Part shown: positions 1 to 7,941 of the stretch, one piece after another | Numbering within the stretch: position 1 is the first letter of the stretch | Layout of the letters: each line of letters starts with the position of its first letter | Assembly (NCBI GenBank): GCA_013377095.1 | Contig: JACAAY010000042.1 | Location: forward strand, 1-42,444 | From: Desulfuromonadales bacterium | GTDB taxonomy: Bacteria > Desulfobacterota > Desulfuromonadia > Geobacterales > Pseudopelobacteraceae | Length of the DNA stretch: 42,444 nt | Direction: 5' to 3' | Translations under genes and position numbers: made by a program | Notes under the pieces: generated by a model | What the model was told of the DNA's origin: nothing | What the model saw: the letters and a program-made list of their open reading frames with translations, nothing else | Database searches by the model: none

Positions 1-2
1 CA

Positions 3-476
3 CTCAAGATGCTGCTGGGACCGGCGAACACCTATGCCTTTGCCGCTTCAAACGGCGGGAATGACCGCTTCAAGGCTCTGAAAAATGCGGATGCGGCCAA
101 GCGCCAGAGTGATGCCGGAATCAGGGACGCCCTGAAGGCTGCCCGAAACGCCCTGAGCGGGGGAAACGACTACTCCAACGGGGGATATTTTTGGGATGGA
201 GTTGACCTGAAGACGAACTATGCCAACCATCCTAAGGTAAAGAGAGGGATCAAGTTCGCGGATCCGAAACACAACATCTTTGGCGTCAAGGAGAAGGAGA
301 TAACGGAGGTAGTCATCCACTGGCAGCATCGGGACAAACAAAACAAGTTGGTGAACGGAAAGGAACGGGGCAGGTACACATACACCTTCGTTTCGACCGC
401 TGCTCACGGCAAGACCGTTTTCTGGAGATACAATGACGACTTTCTACAGGCAACCGGGAACAAGGCATATCAATAG
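3..476 (+). CDS. Hypothetical protein, probably 5'-truncated (secretion-cargo-like)
   Basis: The reading frame is open to the left edge. The first ATG, at base 9, has no visible ribosome-binding site in the few bases available, so the gene probably starts outside the window. The visible 155 residues are polar, with an N-terminal Ala/Lys-rich segment and a C-terminal half rich in aromatic residues (YFWDG near residue 60, HNIFGV near 90, VSTAAHGKTVFWRYN near 127-141). There is no signal peptide or membrane helix in what can be seen. From memory it resembles uncharacterised proteins near type VI secretion genes, but I cannot confirm that. The next gene overlaps it by 44 bases and encodes an exported protein, an arrangement seen in effector/immunity pairs. 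Function is unassigned. Confidence 0.6.
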   Translation, partial: LKMLLGPANTYAFAASNGGNDRFKALKNADAAKRQSDAGIRDALKAARNALSGGNDYSNGGYFWDGVDLKTNYANHPKVKRGIKFADPKHNIFGVKEKEITEVVIHWQHRDKQNKLVNGKERGRYTYTFVSTAAHGKTVFWRYNDDFLQATGNKAYQ

Positions 477-1248
477 GCTTCTGGCGGGCATTCTCACGCT
501 GCTCCTTCTGTCTGTGGCGCCTGCGACAGTCAGGGGGGAAGGGTTCAGTGAGGCCGGTTTCCAGACATTCTGTAAACGTATCTTTAGGGCGGCGCCTCTG
601 GTCAAGGCCATCAAGGGGGAGTTCAGAAGGCTGTCCATCGAGGGGACCCCAGAAAACACGCAGCTGTTCGCGTTTGAGCCCCCCTATCTCGGTCTTGAGT
701 ATCGCACTGTCAGTGGAGCCAAAATGGCCGACTACGATGTGGTGACCATCTCCGGCCGGGAGTTCGGACCTGAACAGGCCATGATCCAGGCTGGTGCGCC
801 GCCTTGGCCGAATCTGACGGGTGAAGGATTAAAAACGTCTGAACTCGCCTTCAAGGGGCGCAGGTTTTTGGTTGTCTCGGGCGGCGGCAGCGGCCTGTTT
901 CAGAGCGGTTCATACCAGCAGGTCAGGTTTTTCCACCTGTTCGACCTGACCCGCACCAAAAAGATCCGCTACTACCGTGTTGCGAGCAGGTTCGGCTCTC
1001 CCGGATCCTTTGGAGACTATAACGGCGACGGCCGGCTCGACTTCGTCCATCTGGCATCCGGACCGGATGAGCATGGCGTCTACGAATTCGGCTTCCTGAG
1101 CATCGATCCTTCAGGGGTTTCGCCATTGCGCAGCCGAAGCGGTCGGGTCGTGCAGATCAGGGCCTGCATGGTTGGAGATGGGGAATGGAGAATCTTGCGG
1201 AACGAGAAAGCGCCGGATTGTCCAGAACGGCCCAAAACTGCTCCATGA
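433..1248 (+). CDS. Exported protein with FG-GAP-like calcium-binding segment
   Basis: A 271-residue protein with an N-terminal signal sequence: arginines near residues 7-15, then a Leu-rich core around 17-28 and an Ala-rich cleavage region near 30-35. Near residue 195 lies FGDYNGDGRLDFVHL, an Asp-rich FG-GAP/VCBS-type loop of the kind that binds calcium in beta-propeller proteins. Only one such loop is clear, so a full propeller is unlikely. The ATG lies inside the preceding gene; no later in-frame ATG leaves the signal sequence intact, so the 44-base overlap is probably real. It likely acts in the periplasm. Partnership with the upstream gene product, for example as an immunity protein, is inference from the overlap alone. 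Confidence 0.75.
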   Translation: MTTFYRQPGTRHINRLLAGILTLLLLSVAPATVRGEGFSEAGFQTFCKRIFRAAPLVKAIKGEFRRLSIEGTPENTQLFAFEPPYLGLEYRTVSGAKMADYDVVTISGREFGPEQAMIQAGAPPWPNLTGEGLKTSELAFKGRRFLVVSGGGSGLFQSGSYQQVRFFHLFDLTRTKKIRYYRVASRFGSPGSFGDYNGDGRLDFVHLASGPDEHGVYEFGFLSIDPSGVSPLRSRSGRVVQIRACMVGDGEWRILRNEKAPDCPERPKTAP

Positions 1249-1294
1249 TAGTACGTGGAGATATGTATCCGATAGGGATAGGGATGGCGGATAG

Positions 1295-1489
1295 ATGCGC
1301 ATGCGGATCGTTTCAATAGTCAGCCTTGTTTTTATTGGTATTTCAGTCATCTTTCTTGCCGTTTCCCTGCGGGACTATCTGGAAAACCGTAGCAGGATGA
1401 CCATCGCTCGAAAGGTCTGGCTGAGGATGGCTCTTATCTTTGCCCTAGTCGGAACAGGACTCTACGTTTTACAGGGATACCTTCATTAG
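1295..1489 (+). CDS. Small two-helix membrane protein
   Basis: A 64-residue protein made almost entirely of two hydrophobic segments, residues 5-24 and 44-60, joined by a basic/polar loop (residues 26-43, several Arg). A purine-rich stretch (GGATGGCGGATAG) precedes the ATG. It lies 46 bases after the exported FG-GAP-like protein and 73 bases before the first kinase, in the same direction, so it is probably co-transcribed. I recognise no family. Because it is short it could be a chance reading frame, but the clean hydrophobic pattern and the position inside an operon argue for a real gene. Confidence 0.6.
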   Translation: MRMRIVSIVSLVFIGISVIFLAVSLRDYLENRSRMTIARKVWLRMALIFALVGTGLYVLQGYLH

Positions 1490-1562
1490 TTACAGCACAC
1501 CAGGGTTCCCCTCCAGTTGAGAGGGCTGAGGAGCTTGGAATGTACGTTAAGATGGTGATCAT

Positions 1563-3209
1563 GTGAACTACGGCAGATATGAAATAGTGAAAGAACTGGG
1601 GCGTGGCTCCATGGGAGTGGTCTATCTGGCCCGTGACCCGAACATCGAGCGCCTGGTGGCGGTCAAGGTTTTGCGCCAGGACCGGATTGGGAACGAAACC
1701 TTTGTCAGGAGGTTCGTAAAAGAGGCCAAGGTCATCGGCCGTCTCTCCCATCCCAACACTGTCACGGTCCATGATATCGGCGAGGAGCACGGCGAGGTGT
1801 TCATCGCCATGGAGTACATCGAAGGGATCTCCCTATCCGATATCATCAAGGAGAAACGTCTGGACGTTAAGGACGTGGTGGATTTCGGGATCCAGATAGC
1901 CGAAACCCTCGAATATGCCCATCATAAGGGTGTTGTTCACCGGGATATCAAACCGAGCAACATTCTGGTTCAGCCGGATGGCCAAATCAAGATCACCGAT
2001 TTCGGCATCGCACGGATTGATGATTCCAACGCCAGCATCCAGACCCAGGCAGGGGAGACCATGGGCACCCCCTCATACATGTCACCCGAACAGGTCCTTG
2101 GGCAGACCGTAGATGGGCGCTCTGATCTCTTTTCCCTCGGGGTTGTCCTGTATGAATTGAGTACCGGCAAGAGGCCTTTCGGGGGTGAGGGAAAAACTCT
2201 GGCGACCGTTTTCAACGACATAATCCAGATTACCCCACCCGATCCGAAAATTGTGTGCGGGCAGGTTCCGCACAAGCTGTCCGCGCTCATCATGAAAGCG
2301 CTGCAGAAAGTGCCCTCAAAACGGTTTCAGAGCGGCAGGGAACTGGCCGATGCCCTCAAGGCATGTCTTGCAGGGGTACAAAAGGAAGCGGGCGCGGCAT
2401 TACCCTCGTCTGCTCCCCAACCGGGCAGGAAGATCGGCTATGCCCTTCCCCTGGCTGGCGCCGCACTGCTTGCGGTAATTGGCGGCGGAATCTACCTTTC
2501 CTCCCATCATGGAGCATCTCCGCCTGTAAAGCCCCCTGTTTTGGAATCCAGACCGGTTGTTCGACCGGAACCGCAACACCCAGGCACCCTGCCCCCCGTA
2601 AAGGTAGCTCCGCAAAAAGTTGAACAAAAGCCGGCTGCTCCCTCTATCCCTTTGCCGGCAGCGGCTGCCAAGATGGCAGCAATCCCCGAAAAAGGCATGA
2701 CAAGGGAGGTGCCCAAACCGCCTCCACTTCCCGTTCCGCCCCGGAATAATGTAAAACCGGCTGTGAAACCGGAAGCCGCTCCGGTTAAAGAAACGAAACC
2801 CGCCGTAGCACCCCTGGCAGTGCCAAAACAGCCCGTCGTGAAGCAGGAGGAACGTCAGGTTGCGCCGGTAGCCGGAGCGAAAAGCGCTTCAATTCCGACT
2901 CCCGCTGCTGCGGAAAAAAATGGTAATGGCATGCACCCCCCACTGAACGGGGAAATGTTGCCTCTTACACCAGTTAAGGCGAAACCATTACCGAAGTTTG
3001 CCTTTCTCAGGATTCGCACGATACCTAAAGGGGCAATGGTGTCCATAGACGGAACAGAAAAGGGAACTTCTCCGCTGACCATCAAGCTCGGTCTGGGAAC
3101 ATACAAGGTTACACTCAGTCGCACAGGTTACCGTGACCGCGAGATTTCAATCACGCTTGACAAGATGAGGGAATATCCTCTCACTGAAAAGCTCAAACCG
3201 GCTAAATAG
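1563..3209 (+). CDS. Membrane Ser/Thr protein kinase with C-terminal PEGA domain (kinase 1)
   Basis: A eukaryotic-type (Hanks) kinase anchored in the inner membrane. The start is GTG. Catalytic features: glycine loop GRGSMGVVY at residues 13-21, ATP-binding Lys35, catalytic HRDIKPSN with Asp128, DFG at about 146-148, and the activation-loop end MGTPSYMSPEQ. A single membrane helix spans about 290-312, followed by a roughly 165-residue Pro/Ala/Lys-rich linker and a PEGA domain at about 480-545 (SIDGTEKGTSPLTIKL). PEGA domains are known as small extracytoplasmic beta-domains, so the protein probably senses something at the envelope and phosphorylates cytoplasmic targets. Plausible substrates nearby are the FHA-lytic transglycosylase and the other kinases; the PP2C phosphatase downstream would reverse its action. 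All key catalytic residues are intact. Confidence 0.95.
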   Translation: MNYGRYEIVKELGRGSMGVVYLARDPNIERLVAVKVLRQDRIGNETFVRRFVKEAKVIGRLSHPNTVTVHDIGEEHGEVFIAMEYIEGISLSDIIKEKRLDVKDVVDFGIQIAETLEYAHHKGVVHRDIKPSNILVQPDGQIKITDFGIARIDDSNASIQTQAGETMGTPSYMSPEQVLGQTVDGRSDLFSLGVVLYELSTGKRPFGGEGKTLATVFNDIIQITPPDPKIVCGQVPHKLSALIMKALQKVPSKRFQSGRELADALKACLAGVQKEAGAALPSSAPQPGRKIGYALPLAGAALLAVIGGGIYLSSHHGASPPVKPPVLESRPVVRPEPQHPGTLPPVKVAPQKVEQKPAAPSIPLPAAAAKMAAIPEKGMTREVPKPPPLPVPPRNNVKPAVKPEAAPVKETKPAVAPLAVPKQPVVKQEERQVAPVAGAKSASIPTPAAAEKNGNGMHPPLNGEMLPLTPVKAKPLPKFAFLRIRTIPKGAMVSIDGTEKGTSPLTIKLGLGTYKVTLSRTGYRDREISITLDKMREYPLTEKLKPAK

Positions 3210-3245
3210 ACTGCAGCCGACTAACATCCCCGTGAGGCGTGGGCT

Positions 3246-4289
3246 ATGAATACGCAATTCGCCATTTTCAAAATACTCTTTCGCGGTTTTTTCCCCATTT
3301 TTGCGGTGTGTATGCTGATTGCAGGGGGCTGCGCCACTGCGCCGCCAGCTCCTCCTCAGCCCAAAACCACACCAACGCAAACACAGACCGTTCCACCATC
3401 CGCACGCGAACACCGTACGAAAGACTATGTCATTGTCACCGCCATCTCATCCGACACCTATCAGTCCCTTGCGCGGACGTATCTTGGCAATGAAAAACTT
3501 GCCTATCTCATTTCCGAATTCAACAGGAATACACCGATACAGCCTGGCGCAATGATTGTGGTACCCTTGAAACCGGTGAATCCCGGCGGTGTCTATCCGG
3601 ACGGTTATCAGACCGTACCCGTGCTCTGTTATCACCGTATAACACCCAGGAAAAGCTCAGATAGAGTTGCCGTTACGGAAGAAGCTTTTGAACATCAGAT
3701 GGCGTATCTGAAACACAACGGCTATACCGTTTTGACGCTCAAACAGTTCCTGGATTTTATAGACATCCGGCGCAGGCCTCCCAAGAAGTCGGTGCTGATC
3801 ACAATCGACGACGGATGGAAATCAACCAGGACCATTGCCTATCCGATTCTCAAGAAATATGGTTTCACTGCGGTAATATTTCTCTATACGGCGCCGATCG
3901 GGTCAGCTCAGAATCCGCTGGCGCTTAACTGGGATGATGTGCGGGTTTTGAGGGAGTCGGGGGTATTCGAGATCGGGTCCCACAGCGTTTCCCATGGTGA
4001 TCTGAACAAGCTTTCCAGTGAAAAACTTCTCAAGGAACTCAAGGATTCTCAGCGGGTCATTGCCGATCAGGTTGGCGTGACACCGAATGTCCTGGCTTAT
4101 CCGTTTGGTATATTTAATGAAAACACCATTGCGGTGATGCAAAAGCTCGGCTACCGAGCCGGTTTTACGGTCATCAGGGGTGGCAACCCTTTTTTCAACA
4201 ACCCCTTCTCCCTTAATCGATCCATGGTTTACAACAGCGACAAGCTCGACTATTTTATCAAATTGCTTGAAACATTCAGGCGGGAATAG
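3246..4289 (+). CDS. LysM-like polysaccharide deacetylase lipoprotein (NodB family)
   Basis: A 347-residue lipoprotein. The signal peptide ends in the lipobox IAGGC (Cys about 29), followed by a Pro-rich spacer. Residues about 60-100 look like a LysM peptidoglycan-binding module (Y-V-I-V then S-L-A-R-T-Y-L-G and a P-G-A-M-I-V-V-P ending). The rest is a NodB homology domain: TIDDGW with Asp188/Asp189, the metal-binding pair His246 and His250 in GSHSVSHGD, and LAYPFG. NodB enzymes remove N- or O-acetyl groups from peptidoglycan or other polysaccharides. The combination suggests an envelope-anchored peptidoglycan deacetylase. It follows kinase 1 by 36 bases and the TPR lipoprotein gene follows by two, so the three are probably co-expressed. 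Confidence 0.9.
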   Translation: MNTQFAIFKILFRGFFPIFAVCMLIAGGCATAPPAPPQPKTTPTQTQTVPPSAREHRTKDYVIVTAISSDTYQSLARTYLGNEKLAYLISEFNRNTPIQPGAMIVVPLKPVNPGGVYPDGYQTVPVLCYHRITPRKSSDRVAVTEEAFEHQMAYLKHNGYTVLTLKQFLDFIDIRRRPPKKSVLITIDDGWKSTRTIAYPILKKYGFTAVIFLYTAPIGSAQNPLALNWDDVRVLRESGVFEIGSHSVSHGDLNKLSSEKLLKELKDSQRVIADQVGVTPNVLAYPFGIFNENTIAVMQKLGYRAGFTVIRGGNPFFNNPFSLNRSMVYNSDKLDYFIKLLETFRRE

Positions 4290-4291
4290 CT

Positions 4292-5107
4292 ATGGGTAAG
4301 CCGATGAGAAGTTGTCAGAATATTTTTCAGTGGTGGAGTCTTTTTGGGGTACTCCTGGTTTGTGCTGGCTGCGCCCATGAGGATGCTCAGGTTAAGGTTT
4401 TTACCGAGCAGACGGTCAAGGTCTCTTCGAACTTTGAGAAGAGGGGCTATCTTGATAATGCGGTGGAAGAACTCATGGTAGCTAATGCTGTTGCGCCCGA
4501 TAATCCCGTTGTGCTGGGGGAACTCAACCGTATGGTTGTCAAGCGTAATCGGGAAGCGGAAAAACATTTCAAAGCCGGTCTCGCCCTGCGTGAATCCGAT
4601 CCCCGTGGTGCAAGGAAAGAGTTAATCGAAGCATTGAAAATCCATAATGACTACCCGGAAGCGGTGGCGGAACTCAAGAAAATTCAGCTGGAGTCAGCCG
4701 AGTCCGTTATCCAGGCCCGCTCCAGAAGAGAGGAAAACCTTGTCGCACCCAGAATGCAGGAAAAGGTTGAACCCACTGAGGAGGAAGAGGTGGAAAGCGA
4801 AAATTATTCCTTGGATATCGCAATTTCCTCCTTTGAAAAGGGAAATTATGATACGGCAATTCGTGAATTCGGAAAGATGAAGGCCCGTTATCCCCATGAC
4901 CCGGATATACAGTCGTACCTTGACCGTTCATGGTACAACTCAGGTATTTCCTGGTTCATGAAAAAGGAGTACCGCCGTGCATTAACCTCATTTTCCAAGG
5001 TTCCCAAGGGATTTGAGCGCGTCGAAGATTATCTCGCAAAATGCAGAGCGGCTCTCAAAGCGCCTCAAGCTGACAAGGTCAAGCCGTCTCAAAAAATACG
5101 CAGATGA
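4292..5107 (+). CDS. TPR lipoprotein
   Basis: A 271-residue lipoprotein: hydrophobic signal segment at residues 12-25 ending in the lipobox VCAGC. The mature part is mainly helical with TPR-like repeats, clearest around residues 40-70 (N-A-V-E-E-L-M-V-A-N-A-V-A-P-D-N-P) and 180-250 (FEKGNYDTAIREF, then KKEYRRALTSF). A Glu-rich segment near 155-167 separates the two halves. TPR lipoproteins usually act as scaffolds for envelope complexes, so it may hold together the deacetylase just upstream and the FHA-transglycosylase just downstream. It begins two bases after the deacetylase stop codon, which suggests translational coupling. The precise function is unknown. Confidence 0.85.
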   Translation: MGKPMRSCQNIFQWWSLFGVLLVCAGCAHEDAQVKVFTEQTVKVSSNFEKRGYLDNAVEELMVANAVAPDNPVVLGELNRMVVKRNREAEKHFKAGLALRESDPRGARKELIEALKIHNDYPEAVAELKKIQLESAESVIQARSRREENLVAPRMQEKVEPTEEEEVESENYSLDIAISSFEKGNYDTAIREFGKMKARYPHDPDIQSYLDRSWYNSGISWFMKKEYRRALTSFSKVPKGFERVEDYLAKCRAALKAPQADKVKPSQKIRR

Positions 5108-5162
5108 CGTATTCGTTGCACATCCGCATACAGGTCAACAAACATAAGGGCCACTTGAAATA

Positions 5163-6668
5163 ATGATCAATCCAAACCGGGAAACAGATGGGTCAGTGAT
5201 ACCTCCCACTCCCCTTGCCGTAGTAGCCAAGGTCATACGAGGCAGGGCCGCAGTGAGTGAAAAGCGCTTTACCTCCGGTTTTGTCATCGGAAGAACCAGC
5301 GAGTGCGATCTGCAGGTTTCCGAAAGCTGTGTCAGCAGGCATCACGTGCGGGTTGATTTAATTAACGGTCAGTGCTCTATCAAGGATCTTGGGAGCGCGA
5401 ACGGTACGTTTCTGAACGGTGAAAGGATACAGGAAGCGCAGTTGCCTGACTGTGTTGAAATCGAACTCGGCAAGGGAGGCGCGCTAGTCTCTCTGTGGGT
5501 TGAACGGGCAGAACTTCCCAAAATTACGGAAACAGCGCCTGAGCCAAAGGAGTTTGACACCGAAACGCAGATCATCAGACATTACTTTGAGAATAAGTCC
5601 GAAGAAAATATCGGTGAACAGACCATGATGTTCCGGCGCGCCTTTCAGCGTGTTCACAAAAAGAAATCGCGCAAGTATCAGGTTGTGATTGGAGTTGTTA
5701 TCCTCCTGCTCATGGCAGCCGGCAGCGTGATTTTTTATCAGACGCAAAAACTCAACAAGTTGCGGGCAACCGCGGAAAGCATATTCTACACAACCAAGTC
5801 CCTTGAGCTGCAGATATCAAAGCTGGAACAGATTATTCTGATGAATGCGGACCCGAAACAGGTGGCTGAACTCAAGGAAAAACGGCTCAAGCTCAGGGAT
5901 ATGGAGAAGGAGTACGACAATTTTGTGAAGGAGTTGGGCATCTATAAAAAAGCCCCCGAGGATGAACAGCTTATCCTGCGCGTTGCCCGTATCTTTGGCG
6001 AATGCGATGCCAGCGCTCCCAAGGGGTTTGTGGATGAGGTACGCCGCTATATCCAGATCTGGAAGAAGACGGACCGGCTCAAGACAGCCCTGAGCCGGGG
6101 AAAACAGAAGGGCTATCAACAGTTGATTGCCCGTGTGCTGAATGACAACAATCTGCCGCCACAGTATCTTTTCCTTGCCCTGCAGGAGAGCAATTTTGAC
6201 GAACGCGCCGTTGGTCCCCAAACCAGCTATGGCTTTGCCAAAGGGATGTGGCAGTTCATCTCGTCAACGGGCAACCAGTATGGGTTGCAGATTGGGCCGC
6301 TGTATGGCCAGGCGGTCTATGACCCCCTGGATGACCGCTTTGATTTCGTCAAGTCTACTGTGGCCGCAACAAAATATATCAAGGATCTGTCCGCTACAGA
6401 TGCACAAGCTTCAGGACTTCTGGTCATGGCATCTTACAACTGGGGACAAAACAATATCCGTCAAATCATCCGCAGAATGCCGGAAAACCCCAGGGAGAGG
6501 AATTTTTGGCGCCTTCTTGCGTATAAGGATATTCCCCGGGAGACCTATGACTATGTCTTTTCCATCGTTTCTGCGGCCGTGATCTGCGAGGATCCGCATT
6601 ATTTTGGTGTTGATGTGGAGTGCCCCGTGCTCAAGACGCAGCAAAAGCAGGAAAAAACGGGGAAATAA
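5163..6668 (+). CDS. FHA domain-transmembrane-lytic transglycosylase fusion protein
   Basis: A 501-residue protein with two domains not usually joined. Residues about 20-105 form an FHA domain, which binds phosphothreonine: GRTSECDLQVS near 43, SRHH near 59-62, and GSANGTFLNGERI near 78-90. A membrane helix lies at about 172-192, then a coiled-coil stalk at about 195-260. The C-terminal part is a soluble-lytic-transglycosylase (SLT) domain: catalytic Glu342 in LALQESNFDE, then YGFAKGMWQFI and ASYNWGQNN, matching the family's conserved blocks. Topology predicts FHA in the cytoplasm and SLT in the periplasm. Lying among three kinases and a phosphatase, it looks like a phospho-regulated cell-wall hydrolase; that regulation is inference. 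The ATG has only a weak ribosome-binding site. Confidence 0.92.
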   Translation: MINPNRETDGSVIPPTPLAVVAKVIRGRAAVSEKRFTSGFVIGRTSECDLQVSESCVSRHHVRVDLINGQCSIKDLGSANGTFLNGERIQEAQLPDCVEIELGKGGALVSLWVERAELPKITETAPEPKEFDTETQIIRHYFENKSEENIGEQTMMFRRAFQRVHKKKSRKYQVVIGVVILLLMAAGSVIFYQTQKLNKLRATAESIFYTTKSLELQISKLEQIILMNADPKQVAELKEKRLKLRDMEKEYDNFVKELGIYKKAPEDEQLILRVARIFGECDASAPKGFVDEVRRYIQIWKKTDRLKTALSRGKQKGYQQLIARVLNDNNLPPQYLFLALQESNFDERAVGPQTSYGFAKGMWQFISSTGNQYGLQIGPLYGQAVYDPLDDRFDFVKSTVAATKYIKDLSATDAQASGLLVMASYNWGQNNIRQIIRRMPENPRERNFWRLLAYKDIPRETYDYVFSIVSAAVICEDPHYFGVDVECPVLKTQQKQEKTGK

Positions 6669-6712
6669 ATCTGAATTTTGGAGTCGAATACTCTCTTGTC
6701 AGGAAGTGATGT

Positions 6713-7915
6713 ATGAGAAAACTTATCAAAGGCCTCCGTTTTATTCTGTCGTTTCTTGTTCTTATCTTTTGCGTTTCCTGCGTCCACACTACGCCGATTC
6801 CCGAACGTACCATGGAGTTTGAGGAGGGGATGAAGACCCTGGCGGTCAATTTAGCTGATCAGCTTGAAAATACCAGTATAGGTAACAAGCTGAACAAGGT
6901 CATCATAGACCCCCTGACCAAACAAAAGCATTTGAAGAAGATTGTTATCGATCCCTTTATTGACGTGGAATCCGGTTACCCTGTTAAGGCGAATGCACGA
7001 ATCGCAAAGATTTTCTCACAGGAAATCACGAAACGTTTCCAGGTTACCGGAGAGATGGAGCCTGATAATCTGGAGGTGTCGGAATACGTTCTGAACGGCA
7101 TGGTCACGCTTGCCGAGAATCGGGGGAATGTTTACAAGGTTTACGGTACGGTGTTCGAGAAATCTTCAGGCAAGGTGCTTGCCTCCGCGACAGTGCTGGT
7201 GAACAAATTCGATACGACACCCAAGGACATCTATAAGGACAGTCCGGTATTCCTGAAAGGGAAAAATTACGAACAGTATGCCGCTTCCGTAAAAAAGGCT
7301 CCCGATGAAACCGTTAATAAGGAATATCACGACAAACTGGCGGTAAAGTCGATGCAGGTCAAAGCTGATAAGCTGTATGAGCAGAAAGAGTACAAGAAAT
7401 CGCTTTCATATTATAATCAGGCGGCGAGCAGTCAGAGTGGCGATCAGCTGGAGGTGCTTAACGGTCAGTTTACCATTCTTGTCAAACAGACTCAGTGGAA
7501 AGAGGCCGAAGACGTCTATGGCAAACTGCTGAGGGTCAGTATCAGGGAAACGGGTGAAATTGCCAGCAAGATCATCTTCTCGCCTAATTCGGTGGTCCCG
7601 GTGGTGAATAAAAATGATGTCTACACTATTTATATGGAGCAGATTGCGAAACTGGTGGCGTCTTTGCCGCAATGCCAGGTCAAGATCACCGGTCATAGCA
7701 GCAGGTCCGGCTCAGAGGCTCACAATGATAAGCTGTCGCTTCAGCGGGCGCTCTGGATTCAGAAGAAGATGGCTTCATTCGCACCGGAGATCATGAGCAA
7801 ATCAACGACCGTCGGGCGAGGCTTTCATGAAAATATTGTCGGCACCGGCAAAGACGACATTACCGATCAGATCGACCGGCGTGTTGAATTTGTGTTTAAT
7901 AAATGTGTGCAGTAG
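6713..7915 (+). CDS. Lipoprotein with OmpA-like peptidoglycan-binding domain
   Basis: A 400-residue lipoprotein; the signal peptide ends at the lipobox FCVSC (Cys about 24). Residues about 60-180 form an alpha/beta region (KKIVIDPFIDVESGYPV, then SQEITKRFQV) resembling the FlgO/curli-type lipoprotein fold also seen in other genes here. A TPR-like pair follows at about 215-270. The C-terminal 110 residues are OmpA-like: KITGHSSRSG, NDKLSLQRA near 345, and DRRVEFVFNKC at the end, which are the conserved peptidoglycan-contact blocks of that family. It probably tethers a membrane to peptidoglycan. The gene sits 44 bases after the FHA-transglycosylase gene and directly before the methyltransferase. 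Confidence 0.88.
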   Translation: MRKLIKGLRFILSFLVLIFCVSCVHTTPIPERTMEFEEGMKTLAVNLADQLENTSIGNKLNKVIIDPLTKQKHLKKIVIDPFIDVESGYPVKANARIAKIFSQEITKRFQVTGEMEPDNLEVSEYVLNGMVTLAENRGNVYKVYGTVFEKSSGKVLASATVLVNKFDTTPKDIYKDSPVFLKGKNYEQYAASVKKAPDETVNKEYHDKLAVKSMQVKADKLYEQKEYKKSLSYYNQAASSQSGDQLEVLNGQFTILVKQTQWKEAEDVYGKLLRVSIRETGEIASKIIFSPNSVVPVVNKNDVYTIYMEQIAKLVASLPQCQVKITGHSSRSGSEAHNDKLSLQRALWIQKKMASFAPEIMSKSTTVGRGFHENIVGTGKDDITDQIDRRVEFVFNKCVQ

Positions 7916-7941
7916 CTATTCCTCCTAAAGGATCTTTATAC

